A DNA stretch of 64,000 nt, taken from the NCBI GenBank assembly GCA_028871555.1, contig JAGWNA010000005.1, positions 1 through 64,000 of the forward strand. Reading direction: 5' to 3'. The notes below the pieces were generated by a model. The model searched no databases and was not told the DNA's origin. It saw only the letters and a program-made list of their open reading frames with translations. Source of the DNA: Lysobacteraceae bacterium. Its GTDB lineage: Bacteria; Pseudomonadota; Gammaproteobacteria; Xanthomonadales; Rhodanobacteraceae. Made by a program: the position numbers and the translations under genes. This document shows, piece by piece, positions 26,762 through 36,721 of this stretch (positions within the stretch are counted from its first letter, which is position 1; each line of letters starts with the position of its first letter).

Positions 26762-27631
26762 ATGGCCGCTGCGAAGAAACGTGGATTGGGACGCGGGCTC
26801 GATGCCCTGCTTGGCGGTGCGGGCGAGGCTTCGCCATCGGTGATCGGGCAGGAAGGAGAGCTGCGCATGCTGCCGATCCAGCAGATCCTGCCGGGCAAGT
26901 ATCAGCCAAGGCGGCACTGGAACGACGAGGCGCTTGACGAGCTGGCCGCCTCGATCAGGGCGCAGGGCCTGATCCAGCCGGTCGTGGTGCGCGCACTGGG
27001 CCGGAACAGTTACGAGCTGATCGCCGGCGAACGTCGCTGGCGCGCGGCGCAACGGGCGCAGCTGGCCGAACTGCCCGTCCTGGTCAAGCAGGTGCCGGAG
27101 GCGTCGGTGCCGGCGATGGCGCTGATCGAGAACATCCAGCGCGAAGATCTCACGCCGCTGGAAGAAGCCGACGCGCTGAAGCGCCTGATCGACGATTTCG
27201 ACCTCACCCATCAGCAGGCCGCCGATGCGGTGGGTCGCTCGCGCGCGAGCGTGTCCAACCTGCTGCGGCTGACCGAGCTGCCCACCTCGATCAAGAAATT
27301 GCTGGACGAAGGCAGACTGGAAATGGGGCATGCGCGTTGCCTGCTGACCCTGCCCGAGCACGACGCCGAGCGGCTGGCGCTGGAGGCGACGCGCCGCGGC
27401 CTGAGCGTGCGCGAGCTGGAGGAAGCCGTCCGCCGTGCGCAGCAGGCACCGAATGGCAAGGCTAAAAGCGCACCACCGCGTGATCCGAACATTGCCGATC
27501 TGGAGCGTGAACTGGGCGAGCGTTTCGCCACCCGGGTCGAACTGGCGCAGGGTCGCGGCGGTCGCGGCAAGCTGGTGATCCACTATCACAGCAATGACGA
27601 ACTGGACGGCATTCTCGGCAAGCTCCGCTGA
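26762..27631 (+). CDS. parB: Chromosome-partitioning protein ParB
   Basis: 289 residues from the ATG at 26762. N-terminal ParA-contacting segment KKRGLGRGLDALLGG, ParB/Srx domain with QILPGKYQPRRHWNDEALDELAASI and the CTP-binding box GERRWRAAQRA, the conserved ENIQREDLTPLEEA, a helix-turn-helix THQQAADAVGRSRASVSNLLRL, and a C-terminal dimerisation domain (GRGGRGKLVIHYHSNDELDGILGKL). It is a parS-binding CTPase clamp. It is 3 bp after parA, one operon. A REP doublet follows about 60 bp after its stop. Confidence 0.97.
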   Translation: MAAAKKRGLGRGLDALLGGAGEASPSVIGQEGELRMLPIQQILPGKYQPRRHWNDEALDELAASIRAQGLIQPVVVRALGRNSYELIAGERRWRAAQRAQLAELPVLVKQVPEASVPAMALIENIQREDLTPLEEADALKRLIDDFDLTHQQAADAVGRSRASVSNLLRLTELPTSIKKLLDEGRLEMGHARCLLTLPEHDAERLALEATRRGLSVRELEEAVRRAQQAPNGKAKSAPPRDPNIADLERELGERFATRVELAQGRGGRGKLVIHYHSNDELDGILGKLR

Positions 27632-27690
27632 GTCGCTTCCGATGCCGGAGCGCATCGAAGTGCGCGATGGCTTTGTGGGAGATTCCGTAC

Positions 27691-27773
27691 AAGGAGCCCG
27701 CTTGCGGGCGATGCCGTTGCTTTGATCTCTCCGACTGCATTCAGAGCAGAAGCATCGCCCGCGAGCGGGCTCC
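27691..27773. repeat. REP doublet, GGAGCCCGCTTGCGGGCGATGC subfamily
   Basis: Left half AAGGAGCCCGCTTGCGGGCG and right half GCATCGCCCGCGAGCGGGCTCC in inverted order, about 35 bp apart; related to 23116-23193 and 39908-39985. It lies between parB and the GT2 gene. Confidence 0.9.
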
Positions 27774-27869
27774 ACAACACTGAAAATCGCTTGACAGCGA
27801 ACAGAGTGCCTACAGGGCGGCGGCATCGGCGATAATTGCCCGCTCATCGCATCCCTCGGACTGGCCCCC

Positions 27870-28598
27870 ATGCCGCAACTTTCCGTCGTCGTTCCCGTGT
27901 TCAACGAGCGCGACAACATTCCGCCGCTGCTGGCCGAAATTGCCGCCGCGCTGCGCGGCCGTCTCGAGTTCGAGATCATCTACGTCGACGACCAGTCCAG
28001 CGACGACAGCTGTGCGGTGCTGGCCGCCGAGCAAGCCGCCCGTTACCCGGAGCTGCGTGTGCTGCATCACGTTACGCGCAGCGGGCAGAGCACCGCCGTG
28101 TGGAACGGTGTGCGTGCGGCCCGGTCGCCGTGGATCGCCACGCTGGACGGCGATGGCCAGAACGATCCGGCCGACATCCTCAAGCTGCTTGCCGCACGGG
28201 AGGGGGCGGCGGCGGACATTCGCCTGTTCGCCGGCTGGCGCACCACCCGCCGCGACAGCTTCAACAAGCGCATCTCCTCGAAAGTCGCCAATGCGGTGCG
28301 TTCGCGCATGCTGCGGGACGCAACCCCGGATACCGGTTGCGGGCTGAAACTGTTCGAGCGCGAAGTGTTTCTGCGTCTGCCCTACTTCGACCACATGCAC
28401 CGTTATCTGCCGGCGCTGGTCAAGCGTGCCGGCTTTGCCTGCCGGAGCGTGCCGGTCGGCCACCGCCCGCGCACCGCCGGGGTCTCCAAGTACGGCATGC
28501 TGGATCGCCTGTGGGTCGGCCTGGCCGACCTGCGCGGAGTGGCGTGGCTGATGCGCCGGGGCAAGGTCACGGAAGTCGAGGAGCTGCAAGGGTCCTGA
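27870..28598 (+). CDS. Family 2 glycosyltransferase, dolichol-phosphate-mannose-synthase-like
   Basis: 242 residues from the ATG at 27870. GT-A fold: LSVVVPVFNERDNIPPLL at the start, nucleotide-binding VDDQSSDDS near residue 45, metal-binding DGDGQNDP near residue 95, and KYGMLDRLWVGLADL near the end. It has no C-terminal membrane helices, so it resembles the soluble catalytic part of polyprenyl-phosphate sugar transferases (DPM1/ArnC type) and probably works at the membrane surface, moving a sugar from a nucleotide donor to a lipid carrier. Donor and acceptor are unknown. It is next to a DUF488 gene, with no cell-wall cluster visible around it. Confidence 0.85.
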   Translation: MPQLSVVVPVFNERDNIPPLLAEIAAALRGRLEFEIIYVDDQSSDDSCAVLAAEQAARYPELRVLHHVTRSGQSTAVWNGVRAARSPWIATLDGDGQNDPADILKLLAAREGAAADIRLFAGWRTTRRDSFNKRISSKVANAVRSRMLRDATPDTGCGLKLFEREVFLRLPYFDHMHRYLPALVKRAGFACRSVPVGHRPRTAGVSKYGMLDRLWVGLADLRGVAWLMRRGKVTEVEELQGS

Positions 28599-28688
28599 CC
28601 GGTGGCGACGGCATCGCCACCGATGCAGGCTTCTGCAGGAAATCCGCGGGTTGTCGTATGCTTGGCGTCTACCGCTGGGACAACGCGC

Positions 28689-29057
28689 ATGGGTATTGCC
28701 ATCAAGCGTGTCTATGTACCAGCCGCGAAAGCCGATGGCTATCGCGTGCTGGTCGATCGGGTGTGGCCACGCGGGCTGAGCAAGGAGACGGTCCCGCTGG
28801 ATCTGTGGGCGAAGGAACTGGCGCCCTCGACGGCGTTGCGGCAATGGTTCGGCCACGAACCGGCACGCTGGGACGGCTTTCGCCATCGCTATGCCGCCGA
28901 GCTGGATGCCGGTGTCGAACATTGGCGCCCGCTGGCCGAGCGGGCGGCAAGGAGCACCGTCACCCTGCTCTACGGCGCGCGCGACGAGGAGCACAACAAC
29001 GCGGTGGCGTTGAAGGCGTACCTGGAAAACTGGCTGCATACGCACGGCCCGCGCTGA
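28689..29057 (+). CDS. DUF488 family protein
   Basis: 122 residues from the ATG at 28689. Matches the short DUF488 (YeaO-like) family: IKRVYVPAAKADGYRVLVDRVWPRGLSKE at the N-terminus, LDLWAKELAPSTALRQWFGH in the middle, and VTLLYGARDEEHNNAVALKAYLE at the end. The DRVWPRG motif is the family hallmark. The function of this family is not established. The gene is small and stands alone; it converges on the patatin gene with 15 bp between stops. Confidence 0.88.
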   Translation: MGIAIKRVYVPAAKADGYRVLVDRVWPRGLSKETVPLDLWAKELAPSTALRQWFGHEPARWDGFRHRYAAELDAGVEHWRPLAERAARSTVTLLYGARDEEHNNAVALKAYLENWLHTHGPR

Positions 29058-29072
29058 TGCGCGGTGTGGTTT

Positions 29073-30017
29073 TCAGGGTCCGGGCTCCTGGCGCTGCGCC
29101 GCGCCGGCCCGCGGCCAGCCCGCCATGGCCTCGCGCGCCTGCATGCGGCCCAGCTCGATCAGTTCACGCGCACGATAGAACTCGTAGGCGAGCGCCATGT
29201 TGTGCGGCAACTGGATCAGCAGGTCCGGTTCGTAGGCGGCCAGACGCAGCCGCGACAGGTTCGCCTGCATCAGGTCCATCGACTGCAGCAGCAGCTCGAA
29301 CGTGCCCGGCTCGCGCGGGCGGCTTTCGCCATGCGGAATCAGCCGGCCGATGAATTCGCCGATACGATGCCGATAACCGTTTTCGGCTGTCTCCGGGTGG
29401 AGCGGCGGCTCCGGCTGCGCGATCGCCGCCGCCGGGCCGTCCACGCTGACCGCAACCAGGTAGTCGGCGCCGTCGCGGATCAGCGGCGTCACCGGCACCG
29501 GGTTCAGCAGCGCCCCGTCGACCAGGTGGCGACCGTCGATGATGTGCGGACGGAACACCGTGGGGATCGCGATCGAGGCACGGATTGCGTCGAACAGGCA
29601 GCCGCTGCTCAGCCATACCTCGCGGCCGCGCTCGATGTCGGTGGCCACCGCGGTGAAGGCCAGCGGCAGGTCTTCGATCCGCACGTCGCCGATCAGCGCG
29701 CGCATGGTCTCGATGATCTTCTCGCCCTTGATCAGGCCGCCGCCGGTAAACGTCCAGTCGACCAGTCTGAGCACGTCGAGTCTGGCCAGCGCACAGACCC
29801 AATTGCGGTACACGTCGAGCTTGCCGGCTGCATGGATGCCGCCGATCAGCGCGCCCATCGAGCTGCCGGCGATGGCCACGATCTCGAAACCCTGGCGCTC
29901 GATTTCCTCGATCACGCCGATATGCGCCAGACCCTTCGCGCCGCCGGCACCGAGCGCCAGCGCCACGCTGGGCTTGCGCGGCACTGGCGCGGCACTGGCG
30001 ATATCGGCGTCCTGCAC
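29073..30017 (-). CDS. Patatin-like phospholipase, RssA type
   Basis: 314 residues from a GTG at 30015-30017; no in-frame ATG lies nearby upstream. Patatin domain with the oxyanion loop ALGAGGAKGLAHIGVIE, the nucleophile Ser in GSSMGALIGG near residue 53 and the partner Asp in HLVDGALLNPVPV (DGA), so the Ser-Asp dyad is complete. Serine lipase/phospholipase on membrane lipids; homologues are often called RssA, without firm substrate. Its start lies 3 nt after the stop of the WYL regulator gene, so the two are probably one transcript and the regulator may control it. Confidence 0.9.
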   Translation of the reverse strand: MQDADIASAAPVPRKPSVALALGAGGAKGLAHIGVIEEIERQGFEIVAIAGSSMGALIGGIHAAGKLDVYRNWVCALARLDVLRLVDWTFTGGGLIKGEKIIETMRALIGDVRIEDLPLAFTAVATDIERGREVWLSSGCLFDAIRASIAIPTVFRPHIIDGRHLVDGALLNPVPVTPLIRDGADYLVAVSVDGPAAAIAQPEPPLHPETAENGYRHRIGEFIGRLIPHGESRPREPGTFELLLQSMDLMQANLSRLRLAAYEPDLLIQLPHNMALAYEFYRARELIELGRMQAREAMAGWPRAGAAQRQEPGP

Positions 30018-30020
30018 CGC

Positions 30021-31004
30021 TCAACCCGCCGGCTGCTGGTAGCCGCCGAGTGCCAGCTGCAGCAGGATCTTCATTTCCTCGCGCAGCGACAGCGGTGCGA
30101 CGATTTCCGCATCAGGGCCGTACTTGAGCACGTCCATCAGCAACTCCTTCGAATTGGAGTACGGCAGTTTCAGCTCGTATCGGCCATCGGGCAGCCATTC
30201 GCCCTTCTGTTGCGAATGCCAGTGCTCGTCGGCGACCCAGCGCGCCGCGTGCGGCGAAAAGCGGATGGTGGCCCATGCCCTGGGCTTGCCGGCGAAGATG
30301 CCGTAACTGGAGGCCAGCAGTTCGTTCAGGTCGCTCTCGGCCACGTCGGTGGCAGCCGGCTCCAGTGCCTGCGCCTCGACGATGCGGTCGACCGCGAAGC
30401 TGCGCAGCGCCTGGCGATCGTGATCCCACGCGTCCAGGTACCAGTTGTCGCGGTAATGGGTCAGCCGTTGCGGCGAAACCTGGCGGCGGCTGTCGGCATT
30501 GGTGGTGCGCGCGCGGTAGCGAAAGCGCAGCTGGCGCCGTTCCAGTACCGCGCCGGCGACGATCCGGAAGGTCTGCTGGTCGAGTTTGCGTTCGCCCCAG
30601 GGGATTACCCGGATCCGCTCGACAGGCAGCGCCTTGCCGCTGCCGTGGTCGGACAGCAGACCCTCGATGCGCGCCCTGAACGGCGCCAGCGCCCCGGCCA
30701 GCACGCCCGGACCAGAGCGGCTGATCAGCTCGTTCAATGCCAGCAGCGCGGCCAGTTCGTCGGAGGTCAGCCACAGGCCCGGCAGCTCGAAGCGCTCGCC
30801 TTCGCCGGCTTCGTAGCGAAACGCGGCCTGTTCGCTGCCGGCGCTTTCGATCGGCGCGCCCAGCGCATCGCGCAGAAAGGCGACGTCGCGGTACAGCGTC
30901 GCGCGCGAGCACTCCAGTTCGCCGAGCAGACGCGACAGGGGAATCGGGTAGTGCGCCGATTTCAGCAGGCGGTGCAGGGTCAGTATGCGTTCGTAGCGAT
31001 CCAT
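30021..31004 (-). CDS. WYL-domain transcriptional regulator
   Basis: 327 residues from the ATG at 31002-31004; a GTG three codons earlier is possible. N-terminal winged helix of the HTH_11 type (RYERILTLHRLLKSAHYPIP... SRATLYRDVAFLRDALG, residues 3-50), then a WYL domain with the literal motif in DNWYLDAWDHDRQALRSFAVDRI near residue 190, and the C-terminal WCX extension (PLSLREEMKILLQLAL). WYL proteins sense nucleic acids or nucleotides and often control DNA-damage or defence genes, but stand-alone YafY-like members such as this are common. It is followed by the patatin gene. Confidence 0.92.
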   Translation of the reverse strand: MDRYERILTLHRLLKSAHYPIPLSRLLGELECSRATLYRDVAFLRDALGAPIESAGSEQAAFRYEAGEGERFELPGLWLTSDELAALLALNELISRSGPGVLAGALAPFRARIEGLLSDHGSGKALPVERIRVIPWGERKLDQQTFRIVAGAVLERRQLRFRYRARTTNADSRRQVSPQRLTHYRDNWYLDAWDHDRQALRSFAVDRIVEAQALEPAATDVAESDLNELLASSYGIFAGKPRAWATIRFSPHAARWVADEHWHSQQKGEWLPDGRYELKLPYSNSKELLMDVLKYGPDAEIVAPLSLREEMKILLQLALGGYQQPAG

Positions 31005-31161
31005 GGGGCTCACGAGGACATGAAGCGGCGGATTCCTAGCATGGTCGCGGCCTGCCGCGGCCGCAAGTCATGGCGTGTCTGCCGCGGTCGTTCATTGCAA
31101 GTTCAAACCATCCCGCTAGGGTAGTCAGCCAGTTCGATCAGACAAATGGATTGCCCCTCCG

Positions 31162-31989
31162 ATGAAAAAGATCCTGCTTGCAGGCCTCGCGCTGGCAACT
31201 TTCGCGAGTTTTGCGGCACAGTCCCAGGACGCCGCACCCGCCAATGCCGACGCCGATACGGCAGCCAGCCATGGCGGCTGGAGCGGTTCGGGCGAGTTCG
31301 GCTTCGCCTCGACCACCGGCAACTCGCGGTCGCAGAACATCAATACCAAGCTGGGGCTGAACCAGGAAAACGATCAGTGGAAGAACAATTTCTTCCTTGA
31401 TGCCCTGCGCTCCAAGAGCCAGCAGAAAGTGGTCGATGCATCGGGCAATACCCTGACCCGGTTCAATACCACCGCCAACCGCTATGACGGCGGCGCGTCG
31501 GTGGGTCTCAAGCTCGATCCACGCAGCTACATCGTGGGCGCCGCCCGTTACGAGCATGACGATTTCGGCGCAAACATCTGGCAGGGCGTGGTATCGCTGG
31601 GCTACGGCTACATCGCCCTGAAGGACTCCCGCAAAGAGCTGTCTTTCGAGATCGGTCCCGGCTACAAGAAATACCGTCCGGCCGATCAGGCCGTGGCGGT
31701 CAATGGCGCCAGCGTGCAGCAGCCGCAGTCGACCCGCAGCGAAATGGTCGCCCGCGGCCAGGCCAACTACAAGTTCAGGCTGACCGAGAACACATCGTTC
31801 GAGGACACGTTCCTGATGGAAGCGGGCTCCAAGAACACTTACCTGCAGAACGATGCCGGTCTGGCAGTCAGCATGACCCGGAAGCTGGCGCTGAAGGTGG
31901 GGTTCCAGGTGCGTCGCAACAGCGACGTGCTTGCCGGCATCAAGAAAACCGACACCCTGGCCACTACCAATCTGGTGTACAGCTTCTGA
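31162..31989 (+). CDS. DUF481 (YdiY-like) outer-membrane protein
   Basis: 275 residues from the ATG at 31162. Signal peptide MKKILLAGLALATFASFAAQSQ. The mature part has a short acidic linker and the DUF481 barrel: GWSGSGEFGFASTTGNSRSQNINTKLGL, alternating strands throughout, and a C-terminal Phe (NLVYSF) typical of outer-membrane barrels. Members are salt- or acid-induced porin-like proteins of unknown cargo. It is divergent from the WYL regulator, with about 157 bp between. A terminator-like hairpin follows. Confidence 0.9.
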   Translation: MKKILLAGLALATFASFAAQSQDAAPANADADTAASHGGWSGSGEFGFASTTGNSRSQNINTKLGLNQENDQWKNNFFLDALRSKSQQKVVDASGNTLTRFNTTANRYDGGASVGLKLDPRSYIVGAARYEHDDFGANIWQGVVSLGYGYIALKDSRKELSFEIGPGYKKYRPADQAVAVNGASVQQPQSTRSEMVARGQANYKFRLTENTSFEDTFLMEAGSKNTYLQNDAGLAVSMTRKLALKVGFQVRRNSDVLAGIKKTDTLATTNLVYSF

Positions 31990-32011
31990 GCCGCCCGTCC
32001 GTGCATGACCG

Positions 32012-32037
32012 ACCCGCGAGCGGGCTCCGCGGGTTTT
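32012..32037 (+). terminator. Terminator hairpin after the DUF481 gene
   Basis: Stem ACCCGCG (32012-32018) and CGCGGGT (32028-32034), loop of 9, followed by TTT. The loop sequence AGCGGGCTC is the core of the GGAGCCCGC repeat family, so this may be half a REP element acting as terminator. It is 15 bp from the end of convergent hemC. Confidence 0.7.
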
Positions 32038-32051
32038 CCCGGCGGACTTCG

Positions 32052-32969
32052 TCAGCGGGCGAGCAGTTCGTCCGCGCCTTGCGCCAGCAACGCCGCCGCC
32101 ACCTGCTGGCCCAGTGCGACGGCCTGGTCCGTGGTGCCGCCGGCTTCGGCCAGCAGCAACCTGCCGCTGGCCGCATCGCCCACCAGCCCGCACAGATGCA
32201 GGCCGTGTTCGGTGAGCATGCACCAGGCGCCGACCGGCACCGTGCAGCTGCCGCCCAGCGCCTGGTTCATCGCCCGCTCGGCAGTGACGGTCAGTCGCGT
32301 GTCGGCGTCGTCCAGTGCGGCCAGCAGCGCCAGCACGGCGGGCTGGTCGCTGCGAGCCTCGATCGCGATCGCCGCCTGGCCCGGCGCCGGCAGCCAGTCG
32401 GGAGCGGCCAGCCGGGCGCGGACGCGCGAGGCCAGGCCAAGCCGTTCCAGCCCGGCGCAGGCGAGCACGATGGCGTCGTAATCGCCGTTGTCGAGCTTGC
32501 CCAGCCGGGTGCCGACATTGCCACGCAGGTCCAGTAGCGCCAAGTCCGGCCGCAGCGCGCGCAGTTGCGCCTGCCGGCGCAACGACGAGGTGCCGACCCG
32601 GGCACCGGGCGGCAGCGCGGCGAGGTTGGCGTAGCGGTTGCTGACGAACGCGTCGGCCGCATTCGCCCGCGGCAGGATCGCCGGCAGCGTGAAGCCCGCT
32701 TCGAGCTGGGCCGGCACGTCCTTCAGCGAGTGCACGGCCAGATCGGCGCGGCCCTCCAGCATCGCCACTTCGAGTTCTTTCAGGAACAGTCCCTTGCCGC
32801 CGACCGTCGCCAGCGGCCGATCCAGGATCTCGTCGCCGCGGGTAGTCATCGGCACCAGTGTCACCGCCAGTCCGGGATGTGCCGCGCGCAGCAGCCCGGC
32901 CACATGTTCGGCCTGCCACAGCGCGAGCATGCTCTTGCGGGTGGCGATACGCAGGGTGGAAGGGTTCAT
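32052..32969 (-). CDS. hemC: Hydroxymethylbilane synthase (porphobilinogen deaminase)
   Basis: 305 residues from the ATG at 32967-32969; normal length. Family motifs: [18 protein letters not shown] at the N-terminus, [53 protein letters not shown], and the dipyrromethane-cofactor Cys at C242 in [12 protein letters not shown], the same number as in E. coli. Joins four porphobilinogens into hydroxymethylbilane in tetrapyrrole synthesis. hemD does not follow: the gene ends next to the DUF481 terminator. In an upstream direction it is divergent from the Bax-inhibitor-1 gene. Confidence 0.97.
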   Translation of the reverse strand: MNPSTLRIATRKSMLALWQAEHVAGLLRAAHPGLAVTLVPMTTRGDEILDRPLATVGGKGLFLKELEVAMLEGRADLAVHSLKDVPAQLEAGFTLPAILPRANAADAFVSNRYANLAALPPGARVGTSSLRRQAQLRALRPDLALLDLRGNVGTRLGKLDNGDYDAIVLACAGLERLGLASRVRARLAAPDWLPAPGQAAIAIEARSDQPAVLALLAALDDADTRLTVTAERAMNQALGGSCTVPVGAWCMLTEHGLHLCGLVGDAASGRLLLAEAGGTTDQAVALGQQVAAALLAQGADELLAR

Positions 32970-33149
32970 CGGAACTCCGCGACATTCGGCATTGTCGTAT
33001 TGTCGCGTAGTTTGTGCGTGGCGGCATGCCGGTTCGCGCCCGGCCGGGCGCGACCTATCGGCGCAGGCCGCCGAGCCGGCGGGACCATCCACGGGTACCA
33101 GACCTGCGGCAGGCCGGCTACGATGGTCGGCAGATCACAGGAGCTCATC

Positions 33150-33905
33150 ATGCAAAGCGGCAACCCGGCACTCAACAAGAACACCTTTCTCGACGCCGCC
33201 AGCGGCGCGCTGGTGGCGCATGGCGACGACGTCATGACGATCAACGGCACGGTCAACAAGACCGGTCTGCTGCTGGTGCTGGCCCTGATCGGGGCGATGG
33301 TCAGCTGGGGCCAGTTCCATGGCCCGGCCAGCCTGCCGACGATGATGCCCTTGATGCTGGGCGGTGCGCTCGGCGGCCTGGTGCTGGCGATGGTCACCAT
33401 CTTCAAGAAGACCTGGGCGGGCTATACCGCGCCGCTGTACGCACTGGCGGAAGGGCTCTTCATCGGCGGGTTGTCGGCCATCTTCGAGATGCGCTATCCC
33501 GGCATCGTGATGCAGGCGGTCGGCCTCACCTTCGGCGTGATGGCCGCGCTGCTGATGGCCTATCGCAGCGGACTGATCCGCGCCACCGAGAAATTCAAGC
33601 TCGGCGTGGTTGCCGCCACCGGCGGCGTATTCCTGCTGTACCTGGCCGACATGGTGATGGGCTTCTTCGGCCATTCGATGGGTTTCATCAACGGCCACAG
33701 CGGCCTCGGCATCGGCTTCAGCGCGGTCGTGGTGGTGATCGCCGCGCTCAACCTGATCCTCGACTTCGACATGATCGAGCAGGGCGTCAACGCCCGGGCG
33801 CCGAAGTACATGGAGTGGTACGGCGCGTTCGCGCTGATCGTCACCCTGGTCTGGCTGTACCTGGAGTTGTTGCGCCTGCTGTCGAAGCTGCAGTCGCGCA
33901 ACTGA
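33150..33905 (+). CDS. Bax inhibitor-1 (BI-1/YccA-YbhL) family membrane protein
   Basis: 251 residues from the ATG at 33150, with an AGGAG ribosome site 7 nt upstream. Seven hydrophobic segments, the first KTGLLLVLALIGAMVSWGQF after a polar start (NPALNKNTFLDAA). Family-typical segments are YALAEGLFIGGLSAIFEMRYPGIVMQA and LILDFDMIEQGVNARAPKYMEWYGAFALIVTLVWLYLELLRLL, with the acidic pair thought to sense pH in the calcium-leak members. Inner-membrane protein of unclear role in bacteria. The subgroup starting NPAL is common in gamma-proteobacteria. It is convergent with the phosphoketolase gene across a long hairpin. Confidence 0.93.
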   Translation: MQSGNPALNKNTFLDAASGALVAHGDDVMTINGTVNKTGLLLVLALIGAMVSWGQFHGPASLPTMMPLMLGGALGGLVLAMVTIFKKTWAGYTAPLYALAEGLFIGGLSAIFEMRYPGIVMQAVGLTFGVMAALLMAYRSGLIRATEKFKLGVVAATGGVFLLYLADMVMGFFGHSMGFINGHSGLGIGFSAVVVVIAALNLILDFDMIEQGVNARAPKYMEWYGAFALIVTLVWLYLELLRLLSKLQSRN

Positions 33906-33943
33906 GCCGCCGTCCCGGCGCTCCCGGCACGGGCATGCACAAG

Positions 33944-33973
33944 GCGCAAGGCGCGGTTATCCGCGCCTTGCGC
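33944..33973. terminator. 13-bp hairpin between convergent genes
   Basis: Perfect stem GCGCAAGGCGCGG (33944-33956) and CCGCGCCTTGCGC (33961-33973) with loop TTAT. It lies between the Bax-inhibitor-1 stop (33905) and the phosphoketolase stop (34081). No T-run follows on either side, so a bidirectional terminator or transcript stabiliser is likely but not certain. Confidence 0.65.
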
Positions 33974-34080
33974 ATGTCCTGCGGGCTATCGATGCCGTGT
34001 GTGCGCTGTCGCGGATGGCGGCGCAGGATCGGCCCGGGGTTTCATGGCCGGACCCTTGCGGCATCCGTGCGCGGGCGCGG

Positions 34081-36456
34081 TCATGACGCAGGACGCCACG
34101 TCCAGTCGCGGATTTCCGGCAGATCCCGGCCGTGTCGGTCGATGTACTCCTTGTGCTCGACCAGCTTGTCCTCGAGCAGCTGCTTCAGGTAGATGCCGCG
34201 GTCGCCGGTCTGCGGCAGGCGGTCGACGGCGTCCATCACCAGATGGAAGCGGTCCAGCTCGTTCAGCACGGTCATGTCGAACGGCGTGGTCACGGTGCCT
34301 TCCTCCTTGTAGCCGCGCACGTGGATGTTGTGGTGATTGCTGCGGCGGTAGGTCAGCCGGTGGATCAGCCACGGATAGCCGTGGAAGGCGAAGATCACCG
34401 GCTTGTCGCGGGTGAACAGCGCGTCGAAGTCGGTGTCGTCCAGGCCGTGCGGGTGCTCGCTTTGCGGCTGCAGGCGCATCAGGTCGACCACGTTGACCAC
34501 GCGCACGCGCAGCGCGGGCAGATGCTCGCGCAGGATCGACACCGCAGCCAGTGTCTCCAGCGTGGGCACGTCGCCGCAGCACGCCATCACCACGTCCGGT
34601 GCCGCCGCATCCTGGTCGTTGCCGGCCCACGGCCAGATGCCGATGCCGGCACTGCAGTGCCTGACCGCGGCGTCCATGTCCAGCCACTGCGGCGCCGGGT
34701 GCTTGCCGGCGATCACCACGTTGACGTAGTGGCGGCTGCGCAGGCAGTGGTCCATCACCGACAGCAGGCAGTTCGCATCCGGCGGCAAATAGACCCGCAC
34801 CACCGAGGCCTTCTTGTTCACCACGTGATCGATGAAGCCGGGATCCTGGTGGGAGAAGCCGTTGTGGTCCTGCCGCCATACGTGCGAGGCCAGCAGGTAG
34901 TTGAGCGAGGCGATCGGGCGGCGCCACGGCAGGCCGGCGCTGACCTTGAGCCACTTGGCGTGCTGGTTGAACATCGAGTCGACGATGTGGATGAATGCCT
35001 CGTAGCAGTTGAACAGGCCATGGCGCCCGGTCAGCAGGTAGCCCTCCAGCCAGCCTTCGCACTGGTGTTCGCTGAGCATTTCCATCACCCGGCCGCTGGG
35101 CGCGAGGAACTCGTCGTTCGGCGCGATGGCGGCGTCCCACTGCCGCGCGCTGGCTTCGAACAGCGACGCCAGTCCGTTGGAGAGCGTCTCGTCGGGGCCG
35201 AATACGCGGAAATTCCGCTGGGCGTCGTTGAGCCTTGCCACGTCGCGAAGAAACGGACCCAGCACATGCGTATCGCCGATGCCGCGCGTGCCGGGTGCGG
35301 GCACCGCGCAGGCGTAGTCGCGAAAGTCCGGCATGCGCAGCTCGCGCAGCACGATGCCGCCGTTGGCGTGCGGATTGGCGCCCATGCGGCGTGTGCCGGC
35401 CGGCGCCAGGGCGGCCAGTTCCGGACGCAGCCGGCCGCGTGCGTCGAACAGCTCCGCGGGCCGGTAACTGCGCAGCCAGTCCTCGAGCTGGCGCAGGTGT
35501 TCCGGTGGCGTGGCGGCCGACACCGCGATCGGCACCTGGTGTGCGCGGAAGGTGCCTTCGACCGGCAGGCCATCGACCATCTTCGGCCCGGTCCAGCCCT
35601 TGGGCGAGATCAGCACGATCATCGGCCAGCGCGCACGGGCGGGATTGCCCTGCTCGCGGGCGTCGCGCTGGATCGCCTGGATCTGCCCGATCGCCGCATC
35701 CAGGGCGGTCGCCATCGCCTCGTGCATCGGTGCGGGCTCGTGACCCTCGACGAAGATCGGCGTCCAGCCGCAGCCGCGCAGCAGCTGTTCGAGCTCTTCC
35801 CGGCTGATGCGTGCGAGCACGGTGGGGTTGGCGATCTTGTAGCCGTTCAGGTGCAGGATCGGCAGCACCGCGCCATCGGTTGCCGCATCGAGAAACTTGC
35901 TGGAATGCCACGCCGTGGCCAGTGGCCCGGTTTCCGCCTCGCCGTCGCCGACGACGCAGGCGACGATCAGCTGCGGGTTGTCGAACACCGCGCCGAACGC
36001 ATGGCTGAGCGAGTAGCCCAGCTCGCCGCCCTCGTGGATCGAGCCCGGACATTCGGGCGAGGCGTGGCTGGGAATGCCGCCTGGAAAGGAGAACTGCTTG
36101 AAGAGCTTCTGCAGGCCGGCTTCGTCCCGGCTGATGTCGGGGTAGACCTCGCTGTAGGTACCCTCCAGGTACGTGTTGCCGACGACGGCCGGACCGCCGT
36201 GGCCGGGGCCGGAGATGTAGATCATGTCCAGGTCGTATTTCCGGATGACCCGGTTCAGATGCACGTAGATGAAGTTCTGCCCGGGCGTGGTGCCCCAGTG
36301 CCCCAGCAGCATGTGCTTGACGTCGCCCAGTGCCAGCGGTCGTTTCAGCAGCGGATTGTCGCGAAGGTAGATCTGTCCCACCGCCAGATAGTTGGCGGCG
36401 CGCCAGTAGGCGTCCATCCTGTGCAGCAGGTCCGGGTCGAGTGTTTTCTCGTTCAT
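34081..36456 (-). CDS. Phosphoketolase (xylulose-5-P/fructose-6-P)
   Basis: 791 residues from the ATG at 36454-36456. Full-length XFP family enzyme: [55 protein letters not shown], the ThDP motif [19 protein letters not shown] near residue 170, then [14 protein letters not shown], and C-terminal [16 protein letters not shown]. It splits xylulose-5-phosphate and/or fructose-6-phosphate with phosphate to acetyl phosphate plus a C3 or C4 sugar phosphate. No acetate kinase gene is adjacent. It is read in the same direction as the zwf-tal-pgi-pgm group a few kb away, and would draw on the same sugar phosphates. Confidence 0.96.
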   Translation of the reverse strand: MNEKTLDPDLLHRMDAYWRAANYLAVGQIYLRDNPLLKRPLALGDVKHMLLGHWGTTPGQNFIYVHLNRVIRKYDLDMIYISGPGHGGPAVVGNTYLEGTYSEVYPDISRDEAGLQKLFKQFSFPGGIPSHASPECPGSIHEGGELGYSLSHAFGAVFDNPQLIVACVVGDGEAETGPLATAWHSSKFLDAATDGAVLPILHLNGYKIANPTVLARISREELEQLLRGCGWTPIFVEGHEPAPMHEAMATALDAAIGQIQAIQRDAREQGNPARARWPMIVLISPKGWTGPKMVDGLPVEGTFRAHQVPIAVSAATPPEHLRQLEDWLRSYRPAELFDARGRLRPELAALAPAGTRRMGANPHANGGIVLRELRMPDFRDYACAVPAPGTRGIGDTHVLGPFLRDVARLNDAQRNFRVFGPDETLSNGLASLFEASARQWDAAIAPNDEFLAPSGRVMEMLSEHQCEGWLEGYLLTGRHGLFNCYEAFIHIVDSMFNQHAKWLKVSAGLPWRRPIASLNYLLASHVWRQDHNGFSHQDPGFIDHVVNKKASVVRVYLPPDANCLLSVMDHCLRSRHYVNVVIAGKHPAPQWLDMDAAVRHCSAGIGIWPWAGNDQDAAAPDVVMACCGDVPTLETLAAVSILREHLPALRVRVVNVVDLMRLQPQSEHPHGLDDTDFDALFTRDKPVIFAFHGYPWLIHRLTYRRSNHHNIHVRGYKEEGTVTTPFDMTVLNELDRFHLVMDAVDRLPQTGDRGIYLKQLLEDKLVEHKEYIDRHGRDLPEIRDWTWRPAS

Positions 36457-36721
36457 GGCGTGGGGACTCCGTGTTCCAGCTTGACGGCGCGAGAGACGGA
36501 CGGCGCGATCATGGGTTCCGCGCCGGCATCGATGCCCCGCACCTTGACGCAGCCGGCGCCAGGACGTTCTGCGGCAAACCCGGGCACAGAGGTGGCGTGC
36601 GGATGGAGCGGTGACGCGGACATGGAGATGGCCGACCCGTTGAACGGGGTTCAACATCGCGTTCCAGAGTGATCGCGTGCGAGTGGTTCTGCCGTGAAGT
36701 CGTGCGATGCGCGATGGCCGT

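Noticed and set aside
25788-27631. parS sites around parAB
   Set aside because: I looked for the GTTTCACGTGAAAC core by eye and did not see it; a computed scan allowing mismatches would settle it.
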